Of a stretch of 64,000 bases of DNA, positions 42,601 through 55,999 are shown in pieces. The notes under the pieces were generated by a model. The model saw nothing but the letters and a program-made list of their open reading frames with translations, ran no database searches and was not told the origin of the DNA. The number at the start of each line of letters is the position of its first letter. The stretch's first letter is position 1. The DNA lies in the NCBI GenBank assembly GCA_017591395.1, contig WEDG01000839.1, positions 62,001-126,000 on the forward strand. The letters run 5' to 3'. Source of the stretch: Schistocephalus solidus (taxonomy: Eukaryota > Platyhelminthes > Cestoda > Diphyllobothriidea > Diphyllobothriidae). A program made the translations under genes and the position numbers.

Positions 42601-45600
42601 ATTTCAAACGTCAGTCAATTAAGAAAATAAACTTGATTCGCTGTACCTATGCAACATTTACAATGAATTTTATTTTTGAGTAACTTGATGTCATAAAGGA
42701 GCTTTACCTGCGATACAACCAATATATTTTTATACATGTTACTCCTCCTCAGCAGTGATTAAAGTAAAATACATATAGGCATTGTGACGATATTTGAGCG
42801 AATTACGTTTACATGGCCTTGTGAAGATGGACAACAGGAGCGCGCATCACCGTTCAAGGTTGGGGTTAGGGTTAAATAATGTTTAGATTTAAGATTTGGG
42901 TCAAATCTAAGCTTTAGTATTAGGTTTTTTGAGATAAGAGATGGATCAATTTATATTATTGGAATTGAAGCGTAATGTTACCTATCTTACGTGTGTTGGG
43001 CTTGCCTAGTCTTGAGTGTGTTTGAGAGAGTGAAGTGGGGGCTGGGGAGCATAAAAGTCATTCCCAAAACGTCCAGATTTTTTTAAAAAGGAAACCAGAG
43101 TTTCATGTGCGAATTATTGGAAATGAACAAGCACTCAGTTAAGTTTGTTTAGCAGTATGAGGATCATAGTGGTCAAACCAAATGAATACATATTGCCAAT
43201 TTAAGCGATTTTTAGAAACATCTGTGAATTGGTTATTGAACTGCGAATGTTAAGGTAATTGAAGAACTTTTGGTTAAATGGGAACTCTTTATGTCGAAAA
43301 CATGCCCATAGCTTGTGAGAGAGAAAAAATATGACTTTCAGAAATTCATTTTTCAGCAACCTGATAAAGAAATATAAGCATTAAATTTCTTTACCATTCA
43401 AGAAAACCCAGTCTTAAATGCCTTCTGAGGATTATGTTTATGAGCAAAAGCAAATCCCGGGCTATTCAGCCCGTGTGCTACCGTCGTCAAAATTGCACTT
43501 TAATTAAGACTTTACTTATCCGCCAATCAAACCTTTCCCATGCCATCTCATATACTTACCTTATACCCTTTGCTGCTCATCGCTTTTCACTTCTAACTAC
43601 TGCGATATGCGTCACGTGTTTTAATATCTGTCGCCCCTGTTATTAAACCTTTTTTGCCTATCAGGGCACCCCAAACGGCTTTTTGCCAATCGCGCAGTAT
43701 TAACACTAATTCTTTCGCATATAAATGTTCACTCATTTAAAAATTTGAAAGCTTTCGAATTGGTAAAATTAATCCCGATATTCATGCCGTCCTTCAATTA
43801 AAAAGAATGGCAAAATTTGTCTGGTACACCTGCGCGCATATGCGTGTATTAGGCTATTTAGACTCCTGGCCAAAGACAAATACCTAACATATTGCAGGGT
43901 CAGATTTACTATGATGAATAGGCTTCCTAAGCAGAAAGGAAACACAAATTGGCAGCAAAAGGCTGGTTCAGGGCACGCATTTGCGGCAAATTATAGTTTT
44001 CATGAGTGGAAACGAATACAGTAGATTGGTAAATTCATAAAATGTTCACTGAAATTCTAAATTGTGTTTTCGATTAGAAAAAATTAATTAAATAGGGTGG
44101 TAAGATAACTTATTCTACAGCATAATTTCTAGATATTTCAATGAAGTAAGGATAGCAGTTTTATCGACAATCTTTTCAGTCGCATGCAGAAATAACGCTT
44201 AAAAATACCACTGAGGTTTTCTAAAAAGTCTTCCTTAAATGTCAATCCCTCATACACCTAAGCAGATAAATAGATGTTATTTCACTCGTTTGAATGAAAC
44301 TCACGTATTTTTGAAATTGTATAGGAAATGAATGGCAGTTTTTTGGGTTAAAAGAGTTGTGAATGTAAATAAATTTTTAACCAATGAGGGGTAATTTATA
44401 AAACAGCATCTGCCCATGTTTATGCTTTTTCTCAAGTTTATAACCAGGTCCATATAAACTGCAAGATTTCATGGACCCTACGTGACATCTTCTTTATACC
44501 ATAGAGAAATATATTATTTTTTTACTTACATAAAAACAATGAAGCTTTTAGTTGTAAAACCCTGAATTCATGTGTAGAAACAGTTGCCGTTCAGATTTAT
44601 TTGGCAGTTGAAAATGGGTTTTAAAATCAAAAATTTATTTTTCGTCATGTAAAATTAGCAGCAGACTTAAAAAAACACAAAATGGATAAAAGAAAAATAT
44701 TTTTGTGAAGTTTTTTTTATAAATATGTTATAACATATAAAGGCACCGAATATAAATCCAGATGCATAGTCATGTTTTCAAAGTACAGTGTTTTGCCTAC
44801 AACCACAAGAGTTAAATTTAAACATATACTAAGGAGAAATTGGCTGGTGAATATTGCCAGCAAAGACATGGAGAAGGTATTGAATCATACAACATTCTCT
44901 TCATAAGAGGAGTCACGTTTACCCGTCAACTGGGCACAGTGTTTAATTTAAGGTCGTTAACCTACAGTAGCTGTCCTAACTCATGAAATCCATCAGATTT
45001 CCTGATTTACGGCCCGTTACGCAAAATCAGCGCATGCTGCGTCCACCAAAGTTTTACATCAACAAAGAACCGATTCTTAGGAATAATAAGGTTTGGAAAT
45101 GTTTACAAATTAATATTACGTTTCTAGAAATACAAATTTTTGTAGAAAAGGATCGTAATACGAAAATTTGCAAAATCAATCTTTTTGAGTAAACCGAAGG
45201 TGTAAATGTCTAGAAAGCATATCCATGCAATTAAATGAGTAAATAAAGCAGAAAAAGCCGAATGTCTTTTGAAAATAATGTTTATAAGAGTTTTGCACAT
45301 AAATGTTCCTCTAAATTATCGCAACGGAAAGTATGGCCGTCATCAAACAGCCTAACATGAAAATGAATATTTCAACACCGTTTCACCAGAATTTGTAGTT
45401 TTTCTTCCGTTTACACATTGTCTTAGATTCGTTTGACCAAAGCAAGCAGATTTTCGCTTGATTGCGCCGATAGGGGACGTCACAGGAATATAATATTTCA
45501 TAAGCGCAAATTTTCACAGGCAGGTCACTGACTAATAAATTTAAATAGAATCGTCAGGTGCAATTTTTATCGTACCATTTTGTGCATATAAATATAACTA

Positions 45601-46615
45601 TTCGATTGTTAAATATCTCCATAATTATTTCGGGTTTTGTATAACGATGAGTTTTAGATAGTTTTTGAAAATGAAGTGAATTCTTCCCGATTTTCAGTGT
45701 CTTCAGTCGACTGCCTATAAAAATACATCCCGCTCAATGTGTTTGGTAAAACCTTTGAAAAAATATATTTCTTAAAATCATTTACTCAAGTAGCGACTTT
45801 TTGGGAGTTCTTTTGTATGCAGACTACTGTCTGGGTTATATTTGCAGACTCACTTAAACATGAAAACTCGCTGCCATGAAAATGAAAGTCCACAACAAAA
45901 GCCCGAAAAATATATACCTTTAATTAGTTGCAATACTTTTTATAATATGTTCCTTTTTAAAGTTTGCTTTAATTAGATCTTTTGCTTTTGAATGTCTGCG
46001 TAATCAACGTTTTTCCAAATTGAAGTCAAGACAAAACTGTGATCATTTGACCAAAATTTCGATTTCGCTGAAAAGAAGAAATACAATTCCTATTGAATAT
46101 TAAATAACTAACTTTTCTCTTTCTATTGAAGCGTTTTTCGATATATTTTCTTACTTCTCAGTCTGGTTGTAAGATTTCAAACACACAAGAGTGGCCGAAT
46201 ATATTCTAAGAGTTTGCGATAAGATGTCAATTTTTCGCCCCTTTCGTTTCAAGTTTCCTCATTAATATATAATCAACTGCAGACCGAAATTGTATTTTCA
46301 GGCTTCGCGTACGCCGTGACTGCAAAAAGTCGCGGTGTATCATCGCGTCTCGTATATATGCGCGTTTCAGGTCCTAACTATCGGGTTGGTAAAACAAATT
46401 ACATTTACAAAAGTTTTTTACAGAGTTTTTGTACAAAACGTCATAACTTTGCAAAACGTGATTTTGTAAACTAAATATGCCCTGTTTTTTTCGAAAACCT
46501 GTGAGCTCTCAAACTGATTTTCGCTTAAACAAAACAACATTTTCCGTTCTCTGAAGGGATATGTTCCAAATTATTCTGGCTTATACTAATGTTCATTCAT
46601 ATTACTGCGCAAAAA

Positions 46616-46924
46616 TCAAAATAGTTTTGATTTGTAGCTTTCAATGGCGTATGAAATCTCCTGAACAGCAACGTTGGATTTCGCCCCATTTAGCGTCATT
46701 TTACCGTCAATAAACTGATCTGAAATAAACTCTTTATTATTAAACAGCGTTTTGCGCATCAATGTAATCAAAAAAACAGAACTAACACCTAAAAATGTCT
46801 GCTCTGCTTCTCCCTCAAATTCTGACAAAGACATTTCATGAGTTAGGCAATCTACTGTGTAGTTATAGAAAGGACAATGCCTTGCAAGGCGTTTATCTTG
46901 TGATAGGTTCATTCTTAGAGACAC
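46616..46924 (-). CDS. Unrecognised 102-codon frame, possibly chance
   Basis: The longest frame in the AT-rich stretch 36.6-49.1 kb. It reads like protein in places (RLARHCPFYNYTVDCLTHEM, EGEAEQTFLGVSSVFLITLM), with no signal peptide, no repeats and no domain I know. The frame opens with a non-ATG codon, but an in-frame ATG lies five codons in. No clear splice signals or partner exons were seen. I list it only because its composition is less biased than its neighbours. Confidence 0.15.
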   Translation of the reverse strand: MSLRMNLSQDKRLARHCPFYNYTVDCLTHEMSLSEFEGEAEQTFLGVSSVFLITLMRKTLFNNKEFISDQFIDGKMTLNGAKSNVAVQEISYAIESYKSKLF

Positions 46925-48824
46925 CAGATCAATTTCTGAAATGTTTCAGCAACTGATGTTGAGATCAGAGGAATTCAATAGATAGATTTTGCAACCACAG
47001 CATATACTGCATATCCTTTTCAGTGAATAACCGGTCGCAAGTGCGTTTTGGAGGAGGTGAGGTATAGACCTAATTAGCAAGTACAATGAGGACATTCTCC
47101 TGGAACTGTTTTAGTTTACATTTGAGTTGAGTTTCCACTTGATTACCATTGAAACGGTAGGACTATTTTCATATTTTGGGCATAAGTAAAAGTGGTGGTT
47201 CCTATTCCTGTGTTTTGATGGTTTTATCGCAAATTCTCAATGCTTCGTAACGCTTTTCCCAGCGACGATAAGTGCCATCGATTATTTTTCTAAGAAGCCA
47301 CGAAACATAGTTTTAATGTCTTGGGATCAAGAAAAAAAACATTAATTTGGAATTTAATTACTTCTGCACAAAATTCTTTGATAAAAATGACTGTAAGCTG
47401 TTTGTCCTACCTTCTACCGCAGAAACTTTCTGGGTTGTTTATCATAATTAACCGCAGGCTAGAAATATTATTCTGTAACAATATTTTAAATATTTTGCGC
47501 CTTTATCAAAGATGATTTTGAAAGGAAATATGACAGCCGCAAAAGAAACGTTTTAAACTTCCTGGTATGATAAGTCCAATCAAGATGTTTTACGATCATA
47601 GCTCCTAAGACCAGCTGAAATAAGTATTCATTTAGTCCTTAATTTTGAAAATAACTTTTAACGGTACGAGAGTGGGTACTAACGGTAAATAACGTTCCAT
47701 AAAGTTCTGAGAAGCTAGGGATATTTAACCAAAGCTGAATGTGTTCCAAATTTATGGAAGTCTAGAGGAAACTCAAAAACCAACTTAAACAACAAACTTG
47801 GATAGTTCATTAGAATATAACACCAAACTGCTTCCAATGCTCTCATTCTGGGTTAAAATAGATTTTTACTGCTTTATTAATAATTGATATTCTCATCAAT
47901 TTTTGCCTATAGGTTAAGCACTGCACGCAAAGGGAGAAAGTGAGCAGTTCCACGCTTTGTAAAATAATAAATTACAGTTATTTTAAGCATAACAGATTGC
48001 AGCAAGATTTGAAAAATGAATAACCGTAAGGAAATGGGTCATTAAATGGTTACTATCGGTTAAATGAGTATAGTTCATAAATGCTAATTAAAAGCTCTGC
48101 AGCTGTAAAACAGTCGGTTAATATCATTAAAAAAGCCGCGAGTCAAACTGCTGGCCTTGCCGGTCACAGGCTCTGTTATAATTTTCGATTGACAGAAAAT
48201 AAGCAACGATCAAGTACTCTCGTTGGCTCTGGTCTTAATCTCATTTTATTTTTCACTCATCGCTATGCTTCTTGAATTCTGTACTGGAGCTGCAGGTTTA
48301 CCCTAAATCACCGACATTTTCTTGTACAATCGCGAGGAATAGACGAAGCCACTCCAGGTAAAAAGTGATCCTTCCGTAACCACTTACACTCGTAGAGTTA
48401 AACAGGCGTATACAACTTATAAGAGGATGGTATTCACTTAGTTCCTCATTCAGAAGTTAATAGAGTCCATATTTGAAGTGCGTTTACCGAGAAGGTTCTG
48501 GAAAGAACTCGTTGTGTTAAGTTGCCTCGCAGGTAGCCAAAAACCACAAGTAATTATGAAGAATGAATAGGCAAAAGTCAAAAGAGACCAAGCCGCATGA
48601 CCTAACTACCCAGCCACGAGCCGGTTATTCTGTACGTTACAATAGGGAATGTGAAATGCGTTAGAAATGCGCTCTCCGCTCCGTCATTAGTATTCTTGAT
48701 TGCAACTGACATGACAGCGATCCCGTGGCTTCGGGTCTGAAAGTCAGATTTAACTCTCACTGATCCCAAAATCCCCATTCAAACGTCAAGACCCGAAACC
48801 CAGGGATTAGATAAAGGTAGTTGA

Positions 48825-48885
48825 AGATGGCAAACAATTCAGAAATGGGCATCCATTTATCTTTTTCATTGTATGTTTCGACTTC
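48825..48885 (+). repeat. Short dispersed repeat, copy 2
   Basis: Second member of the family described at 10.7 kb. It lies about 300 bp before the first visible RGS exon. Confidence 0.4.
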
Positions 48886-49176
48886 CTATGAATACAAAAA
48901 TCAATGAGATCATATACAGAATATTGAATAGTTATATCCTAGTGCCCATGTCTTGTGGGCTTTTATGATTTACATTTAAATTAGTACCTATGATTGTCAA
49001 GGCTTAAAGTGCTTATAACTTAATGACGTCTGAAATTCATTTTACTGATCACGTCTTATAGATTCCAACTATATGCCAGATACACTATTTTTTTCTTAAT
49101 GTGCCTTAATTGCGATGCAAACGTAAACAAAATGTCCCCGTCCGTAGTAAACCGAACTTTATTTTGTTTTCGTAAG

Positions 49177-49652
49177 GTCACAAACCGCTGCCGAAGGAGA
49201 AACGGAAGAAAAAAGTGGAACGGTGGGTGGCATACTAAAGGTTCTGCCATGTGGGTCATCATCCAGGGCGAGTGGTATTGGCAGCCAACTCCGCCAACCA
49301 GCCATCCTGGGGTGCCTACAGCCGACTTGCTCGCGGCAAAGCCCTCTGGCCGCCCTGCATGGCACAGTGCGTGCCTGCGTCCCCGTCGTCCTGCCAAACT
49401 GTAAGCTTGGTCCCGAGCCCTGTCAAAAGGGCCCTTTCCTGACATCCACGCAGGCCAATGCAACGCCGCCTAGCCGGCGAGCTCCACGCTTGTCACCCGG
49501 CTTGCCATCAGGCCTACAACATCTTCAGCGCGTTTCCAGTGCCGAGAATATTTCCAAACTGGCTTTGCAGTCGGTGAAAATAAAACGAAAACTATCCCCT
49601 GAGCAGATTAAACGTTGGGAAACCTCCTTCTTCAACCTTCTGAGTGATTATA
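49177..49652 (+). CDS. R4-type RGS protein, first visible exon (N-terminal region and start of RGS box)
   Basis: The exon encodes a basic N-terminal region ending in the first RGS-box helices, with the core LSPEQIKRWETSFFNLLSDY matching the conserved W-x-x-S-F-x-x-L-L signature that opens RGS boxes. The frame is open from 49151 and is markedly GC-richer than its surroundings. I place the left edge at the acceptor after a T-rich tract (ttcgtaag, AG at 49175-49176). Acceptors at 49452-49453 or 49510-49511 would give a shorter exon and cannot be excluded. The donor is GTGCGT at 49653, leaving one base of a split codon (phase 1), which fits exon 2. There is no in-frame ATG, so the start codon lies in an unseen upstream exon. 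The region before the box holds six cysteines, a possible palmitoylation platform as in other small RGS proteins (inference). The opposite strand is also open here, but it is a shadow. Confidence 0.85.
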
Positions 49653-49754
49653 GTGCGTAACCTTTCTTTAAATTCCAATATTTGGATAAAATTATTTTAA
49701 AATAAACACGATCAATAATCAAAATTCAGGCAAATAATGTTTAAAAACTCGTTG

Positions 49755-49868
49755 TTTGCTCCATGAAAATAAAATGGAAGCTATCGTCTGAGCAGATTAC
49801 GCGATAGGAAACCTCCTTTCCTTCTTTCATTTAAATTCCAATGACTAAACAAAGTATTTTTTTAAATA
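49755..49868 (+). pseudogene. Decayed duplicate of the end of the first RGS exon
   Basis: The sequence repeats the end of the first visible exon and the start of intron 1 (about 49565-49700) roughly 190 bp downstream. Shared stretches include TGAAAATAAAA, CTGAGCAGATTA, GGAAACCTCCTT and TTTAAATTCCAAT. Translated in the matching frame it reads MKIKWKLSSEQITR, then a stop where the functional exon has Trp, then ETSF. About 30 bp covering the end of the exon and the splice donor are deleted. It therefore cannot act as an alternative exon in its present state. The homology continues into intronic sequence, which points to a DNA-level tandem duplication rather than a retrocopy. Confidence 0.8.
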
Positions 49869-50864
49869 CCCACAGTGGAAAATTAGAAACATATAGAATA
49901 TATCCTTTGGTGAGGGCTTGTATAAATGTTAACTGAAATAAGGAATTTCCAAAAAGACCATTGCTTGAAATAACCCTGATAGTGAAAATAAACCTTATTA
50001 AATAATGCATCAGTAAAATTAAAAGGTTGATTCATTCCATGTTCATTTATATGACAACTATACATGGAACACAGCACAAGCTGTATTGTATCAATTTATC
50101 TTTCTGTTAGATCATCGCAGGGTTTATAACAAAATATAATGAAAAAATGGTTGGTTTTTCAGCTAAGATGAGCAAGCTGAAACATCCAGTATCAGAAATG
50201 ACGCGACTGCCATATAAAGCGTGAAATTTGCAGATTTAAAATTTATTTATGAAAGTATACATTTATGCTAACAAAGCTGCACATGTAAATGTATCTTAAA
50301 TGAAAATTGACAGTTGTCTTCACATATTTCGACGTTTTTTAAATTTCAAATTCGAGGGACACTTTCAGTTAATAAAATCCCTTGATTGCGCAGACAATGG
50401 CCCTGGGATGCTTTTTCATGTCAGCTCATGAAATAATGAAGTACTTCCTTTCACCTGGATAGTTCATATTTGAAATTTTACGCCTCTAAGAGTGAAGGTA
50501 TAGGGAGCTTATACGGAACAAACTATCAGATTACCATTATCTACAGTGCAAAACAAAGGAAAAATATGGAATCGCAGAGACGAAGCAATTGGATATTCAA
50601 GCTTCTTATTTTCATAATATTATAGGATTTAACTGTCTGTGTCATCTCCTTATGAGTATGCGTTTACCGGTTATTCTCAAAGGATTTTGGAAATTATTTT
50701 CTAGTGGTCTTCAGCGTTTAATTAATTAGATGGTGAAAAAACACTCACCGATGGTTTGCAGACTTAATCGTCCTATTCATCCCTAGGGTATACTTTCAAG
50801 CACCGGCAGCAGACGAACAGCAGCTGCCTAACCCATCTTTGGTTGGGTATAGGTGGCTGGTGAC

Positions 50865-50915
50865 GGTTAATAATTCAGCAATGGTAATTCTAGTCTCCAT
50901 TGTCTTTTCAGTAAT
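50865..50915 (+). repeat. Short dispersed repeat, copy 3
   Basis: Third member, in intron 1, just after a small hairpin-capable stretch (ACCCATCTTTGGTTGGGT, 50832-50849). Confidence 0.35.
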
Positions 50916-53900
50916 TTTCCATGACCGCATTAATAACTCCCAAGATATACTGTAGTCCAGATGCTAACTTTGTCCATTATTTAATAATGTTAAATGAGTA
51001 AAAACTAAAAAGAAATCGTCGGAACTCTGGAAAACTTGTGAACTCACGTTCTGGCGCAAACGTTTGCGAAAGGGAAGTAAGTTGATTGACAACTTATACA
51101 TATGTAAATTGCCGTGATAAGAAGGTTCAACATGGCGATAGACTAAACCAGGACCATTTTGAAGTTGTGTTTTCTGTACATGATAAAAATATTCGTTAAT
51201 CTATTTATATTACTAGTTCCATTGAAGCAACCGTTTCATAACCTCCACAAAACGCTATTAAAGATTATTAATTTTTAAAGAAGTAAAATGGGACTAATAG
51301 GTGAAAAGTAACATGCAAATAAAATAAAGCGGCCAAAAATGGTCTATCAGAAGCCAAAGCACATTCATGCAAACAATTTTACTAGAGTCTGATAGAAATG
51401 TTCGCAGCCTACTCAATGCAACATCCCTAAGGGCAAATATTTATGTTCTAACATTGGGTCACATAATCTTTCCACTTTTCAACTAAACGCGTCGAAGACA
51501 CATTAGCAACCATCCTTCGCGCGATATGTGTGTTCTCAAGCACATTATGAATGGTTTGTTGATGACCACGTCACACACAAGAACTGAAATCGTACGTCCA
51601 GATTTGATGGCGCGAGCCAGCCCAATGGCTGCTGTGGCATTAACCACTTTTTCGGTAATTATTCTGAGGCTTCATTGAGAATAGGGGGCAGTGTTTAGCA
51701 GCTATCAATATCAGCGGTTCATTAACATCCGCTCTTACGCAGGCCAGAACTTATGTCAAAGGGTCGGGTCTGTGTTGACAGCCAGCTGGCTTGATAGGAT
51801 GTGTACGTATGTCCTGCTAAGTCGCGGTTAAGGACACACAAGTTTTGATTTATGTAGTGTCTCAGTAGCGCCCTCTGGTCTTTGGATTGCGCCAAGGACC
51901 CAAAGTTTATTTTTCTCTGAAATCGGAAGCACATCCGAAGTCTTTTCAGTGCTGCTCTCAAAAATGACGCAACCAGTGAACAGAACCATTGATGATCACG
52001 TGCATTTTCATTTACGAAGGCCATTATATGTTTTTTTCAAACACTGCAGCAAAATGTGCGTGAGTCTTTCAATGCATTATTTTCTCATGAAACTGCCGGC
52101 AGTGAAAAGGGTAATTTCTTATTATTTTAAGGCAAACATGAAGGTTGCAAGCCTGGGTATGGATAGATAAACCGCAGTTTCGACAGGAGATACGCTTGAC
52201 ATTAACGCCGTTATCACGAATCAAGTATGAGATTCGTTAATTTATGAAAAGTTGGAAAAAGCTTAATGCCAGCGAAAAAAACTGTTGAAGTTGTATATGT
52301 GGCAATACTAGTGGTTAACCGTCGTTGGGGAATGATTACGGAAGGCAGTATGGTAACATTTCAGGTTTTTGATTCCCCCATTCGTTTATGAAGAACGTGT
52401 CATCCAACAAATACAAGAGTAAAAAGGGTTAAATTAAGAAATGATTATAGGGTTCATTATTATACAACTTATCGATGTGCACATGGTGACTCTCTGGACA
52501 TGGGCAGGTTAAAGGTCACTCAGGAAACCGCTGCATCTTTGCTTCCCACTGTTTCCGAAGAAAAACGATAAGGTTTTTGCATGGTTCATAGCCCATTTAC
52601 CAACTTTGCCATTGTTAATAGCCTTGAACTATTCTTATGGATAAGGGTATATTTAATACCAATGATTAAGAGATATAAACATCCATTATTGATGTCAGCT
52701 GGCTCCTATATGAATTCCAATTGTGGAAGGGAGAACTTTAAGATGTTCGGTAATGTAGCATTAAACCTATACGGTATTTCTTACCTTCATCTGCCTTACT
52801 TCTCAGCGAATAAGGAGCTGTTTACAAAGGTTAAATACCTGGACTCGTACGTTAGATTTTTATTATCTTCTTTATCGTTTAAAAAAACTTTATAATGAAA
52901 TCCTTGAAGCACACATTTATCAGTAGTGTCCTAATGTTGCGCAATCCATTCAGGTCACGTCCATTTGCGTATTTGTTTCCTGTAATTGATTCAAATGCAA
53001 GAGTAAAACTATGATACCGCATGCAAGTATAAATACTAAAAATTTGACGGATGTTGTGTTGGTTCAGAATAATTGGAAATGATTAGCTAACCTTGGGTTA
53101 ACGCAAATAATGATTATTTTATGAAACAGTCTGCAAACGCTACTTACTTGAAATGTGTTTACAAATAATCCATTAAAACCATACCAAGGATTACTACAAA
53201 GCTCATTTTACGACACTGCTTCAATAGTGTCTCAAATCAACTACATTCCTGTGGCAGGAAATAGTATCCCTGTATTATGACTGTAGAATACTTAATTTTG
53301 TCCTGATAATTTGAACATCACAATTCCAATGAGTCAGATTAGCTCATTATCTCAGCGTTAGTAATGTATAAACGTAACATGCAAAGGAATGAAAGACCTA
53401 GAAAAGTATCCGGTGGTCTAACTGAATTATTACGTTAGTGGTGATGGATCGCCCTCAACTAAAATTTGACCTTTTTCAGCTGTGCTAGCTTAACTCTAGC
53501 TTCTTCATTCAACTCATGTCACTTTTTAGGTATGCAATATAACCGTCTGTTTCAACCAGTGCTCGATGACAAATCAGAATTTCCATAACATATTTAACAT
53601 ATTTTCCTATTTTATCATTTATAATTAACTATTTTTACTACTCTTTCTACTTATTTAAATAAACAAATCTTTAATAACGTGTCTCTAGGTTATACTAATG
53701 TAAACAGCAATGACAAAAAACATACAATATGTAACGATGTTTTGTTGTTTAGGAAATTTATATAAATGTTTTAACGGAATCTCCAAATGTTTGACAGAAG
53801 GCAACATTTATTTTTTACGCGAATCGAGCAAAACTCAAATTGCTAAGTTTCAGTCTTTAAATTACGCTTGGGTATAGGAATCAAACTGTCTTCCTTTTTT

Positions 53901-54411
53901 ATGCTTCAACCGATCACTTAGCATCCACTTGTCCCACAGGCCTCAAACAAAACCCATTTACTAAATTGAATGACTTTTAATTTGTACATTATGTCAAAAT
54001 ATCACTTGCTAATTTGCAAGTCTTAAAGTACACGTTACATTTCGAAAGCCAAAACAAACTTAAGAAAAAATCTGCTAAACTGACCTGTGCCACGAATTAA
54101 AGACCAATTATTCACAAATTTATCATGTTTATAAGGACACCAACTATTCCTTTTAAAGATCTGCATGGGTTTGCAATTTAAGCTTAAGTTCATTGCAATT
54201 AGCTTCTATAAAAGGAAAATAATTAAGGAGTGACGCAAAAATTCCAGATATACAGCAGTAATTTGTTAATACTAAACTTGCATAGTAAATTTTCGAATGC
54301 GAACCTTTTGTTAATAATGTTAGAGAATAATTGATTTGATCTGCGTTTTCTTTTTCATTTTACTCCAGCATTAAGCAAAAATTTAAGTTACCAGTATGTT
54401 ACATGTTTTAG

Positions 54412-54575
54412 ATGGGCTGTTGCTTTTTGAAGCCTTTCTGAAAACAGAATTCAGTGAAGAAAATATTCAATTTTGGAAAGCCTGTGAGGATTATCGGCGA
54501 CTCCCACAGAAAGAAATGGCAGCAGAAGCACGGCGAATTTATCAAACTTATCTATCTGTTCAATCACCCAGAGAG
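54412..54575 (+). CDS. R4-type RGS protein, middle exon (central RGS box)
   Basis: This exon encodes the central RGS box: GLLLFEAFLKTEFSEENIQF, then the WKACEDYRRL helix and the RRIYQTYLSVQSPRE stretch. The SEEN motif carries the Asn (codon 54462-54464) that in RGS4-type proteins contacts the G-alpha switch region and stabilises the GTPase transition state. The exon begins after acceptor TTTTAG (AG at 54410-54411) in phase 1, so the split codon from the previous exon reads Asn just before GLLLF. It ends in phase 0 at donor GTACGT (54576). The ATG at 54396 that opens a longer frame lies in the intron and is not the start. The loop after CEDYRR is about two residues shorter than in human RGS4. 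The fit to the family is otherwise gap-free. Confidence 0.93.
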
Positions 54576-55999
54576 GTACGTGAACATGCCTTTTATTCTT
54601 TATTATTTGAAAATAACTCAATTTTCTTAAACTTATGGCTAAGCTTCCCACCAGTAAAATAGGCATACCAAAGGTCCACAGGCAGGTTTTTAATGAGCTC
54701 GGTCAAAAATGCTCTTTGAAAAATGTATATTTCGCTACGATAGGTGGTTATGTTTTACATATTTTTTTCGACGATTTTTATAAACGATTAATATCGATTA
54801 AGCATTCACATTAATTGTTGTTTCTTTGTAACGGCACGCCACAATGTTTTATTTTTAAAGTTTAGTTATTGAATGACGTTATTGAGAACTAGTATCCAAT
54901 TTCAATGCAAAAATCAAAAACGTAAGCCTGCCAACAAATTAACCCCGCGTTCCTCCAAAATCCACTGAGTTGACCAGTTAGTGAATACTCGATTATCTGG
55001 CGAGAGAATCAATTTTATCGCTCACCTCAATTAGCCTGTTATTTCAGTGGATGAATTTCTCACGATATTTTGCTATTTAAACCGTAAAGCACTGTTTTGT
55101 TAAGTATTCAAATCAGCAACCCTGTTCAACAATGCTCTGCTTAATTTCTGTAAGCAAAACATTTCTGCTTTAGAGAAGTAACGCATTTCGTAAAGAAAAT
55201 TGGCAAATATGTCATTTAAAAAATATCTGCAAAAGTGATTAAAGTTACTGCATTACGTTTTTAGAAAAACATTCTTAAGGTTAACTTCTATTATGATAAG
55301 TTATTCTGCAAAATGTTTTATTCCTTGTCATGCTCAAAGGTTTGACTAAACAAATCAGCGAGAATAGAAAGAAGCGCAAAAATGTCATTTGTTTGAACGT
55401 AGATTTAAACCTTGGTTTACGTGTTTTTTAGTAGCGATGTATGTTAAACATGGGGCCAGGTGCTGTTAAGCCCGCAGGCTGATGGAAGCCCTAAGAAACG
55501 CTAAGAGTCAAAACGAAGTTTCAACTTTTATTTCAGAGTAGTTTAAAGTGCACTATTCGCCAGTAAAGTGTGCTAGTGCAGCCGTCTTATGGTATTTGAA
55601 TGATTTTAGAAGTAAAAAATATTGTAACCCCAAGGGCATGATGGTTGCGTCCGGGATAACTGATAAGATATCAGCGGTAGGATAAAAATGATTGGCATTA
55701 TTACGCAATCTAAAGGTCAATCAATAATATCGCACGCACTGCAAAAACTGGCAACTTTTTGAAATGGACATTAGCATGGCTGGTCTTTACATACAGAGAT
55801 ACCGATTTAATACTTGACATGTATTAAGGAACTGAAGATACAACAGGACTCCAGTTTGTTCAATTGACATTCATTACATGACTAACATGCATTATAATAA
55901 TTAAAGCTCACAAGTAGCAAAACAATAGGAAATTTGACGTGTCGGTAGTCATTGTCACTATGCAGAAAAATAGGTAGTGGAACTAATTCCGTTTCTATA

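Larger units (their letters stand above)
36613..49176. other. Long AT-rich stretch before the first visible RGS exon
   Basis: May be intergenic DNA or an upstream intron of the RGS gene. Single telomere-like words (GGGGTTAGGGTTAA near 42.86 kb) are present without an array. The missing 5' exon with the initiator ATG could lie here, but a short first exon cannot be picked out by eye. Confidence 0.4.
49653..54411 (+). other. Intron 1 between visible RGS exons
   Basis: A GT-AG intron of 4759 bp, phase 1, with donor GTGCGT and acceptor TTTTAG after a T-rich tract. It contains the decayed exon duplicate at 49755-49868 and a short dispersed repeat near 50.8-50.9 kb. A slightly GC-richer stretch at 51480-51980 gave no recognisable protein in any frame. 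The rest is AT-rich non-coding sequence with only short chance frames. Confidence 0.85.

Noticed and set aside
42850..42880. Interstitial telomere array (GGGGTTAGGGTTAA)
   Set aside because: Only a single TTAGGG flanked by near-matches; no array.
49056..49463. 135-codon minus-strand frame over the first RGS exon
   Set aside because: It is the shadow of the GC-rich plus-strand exon. The plus strand carries the RGS signature and matching splice phases, and the minus frame resembles no domain.
54396..54662. Plus-strand frame treated as a separate 88-residue gene
   Set aside because: Its ATG lies in the intron before the acceptor and its end runs past the GTACGT donor. The middle part is the RGS exon.
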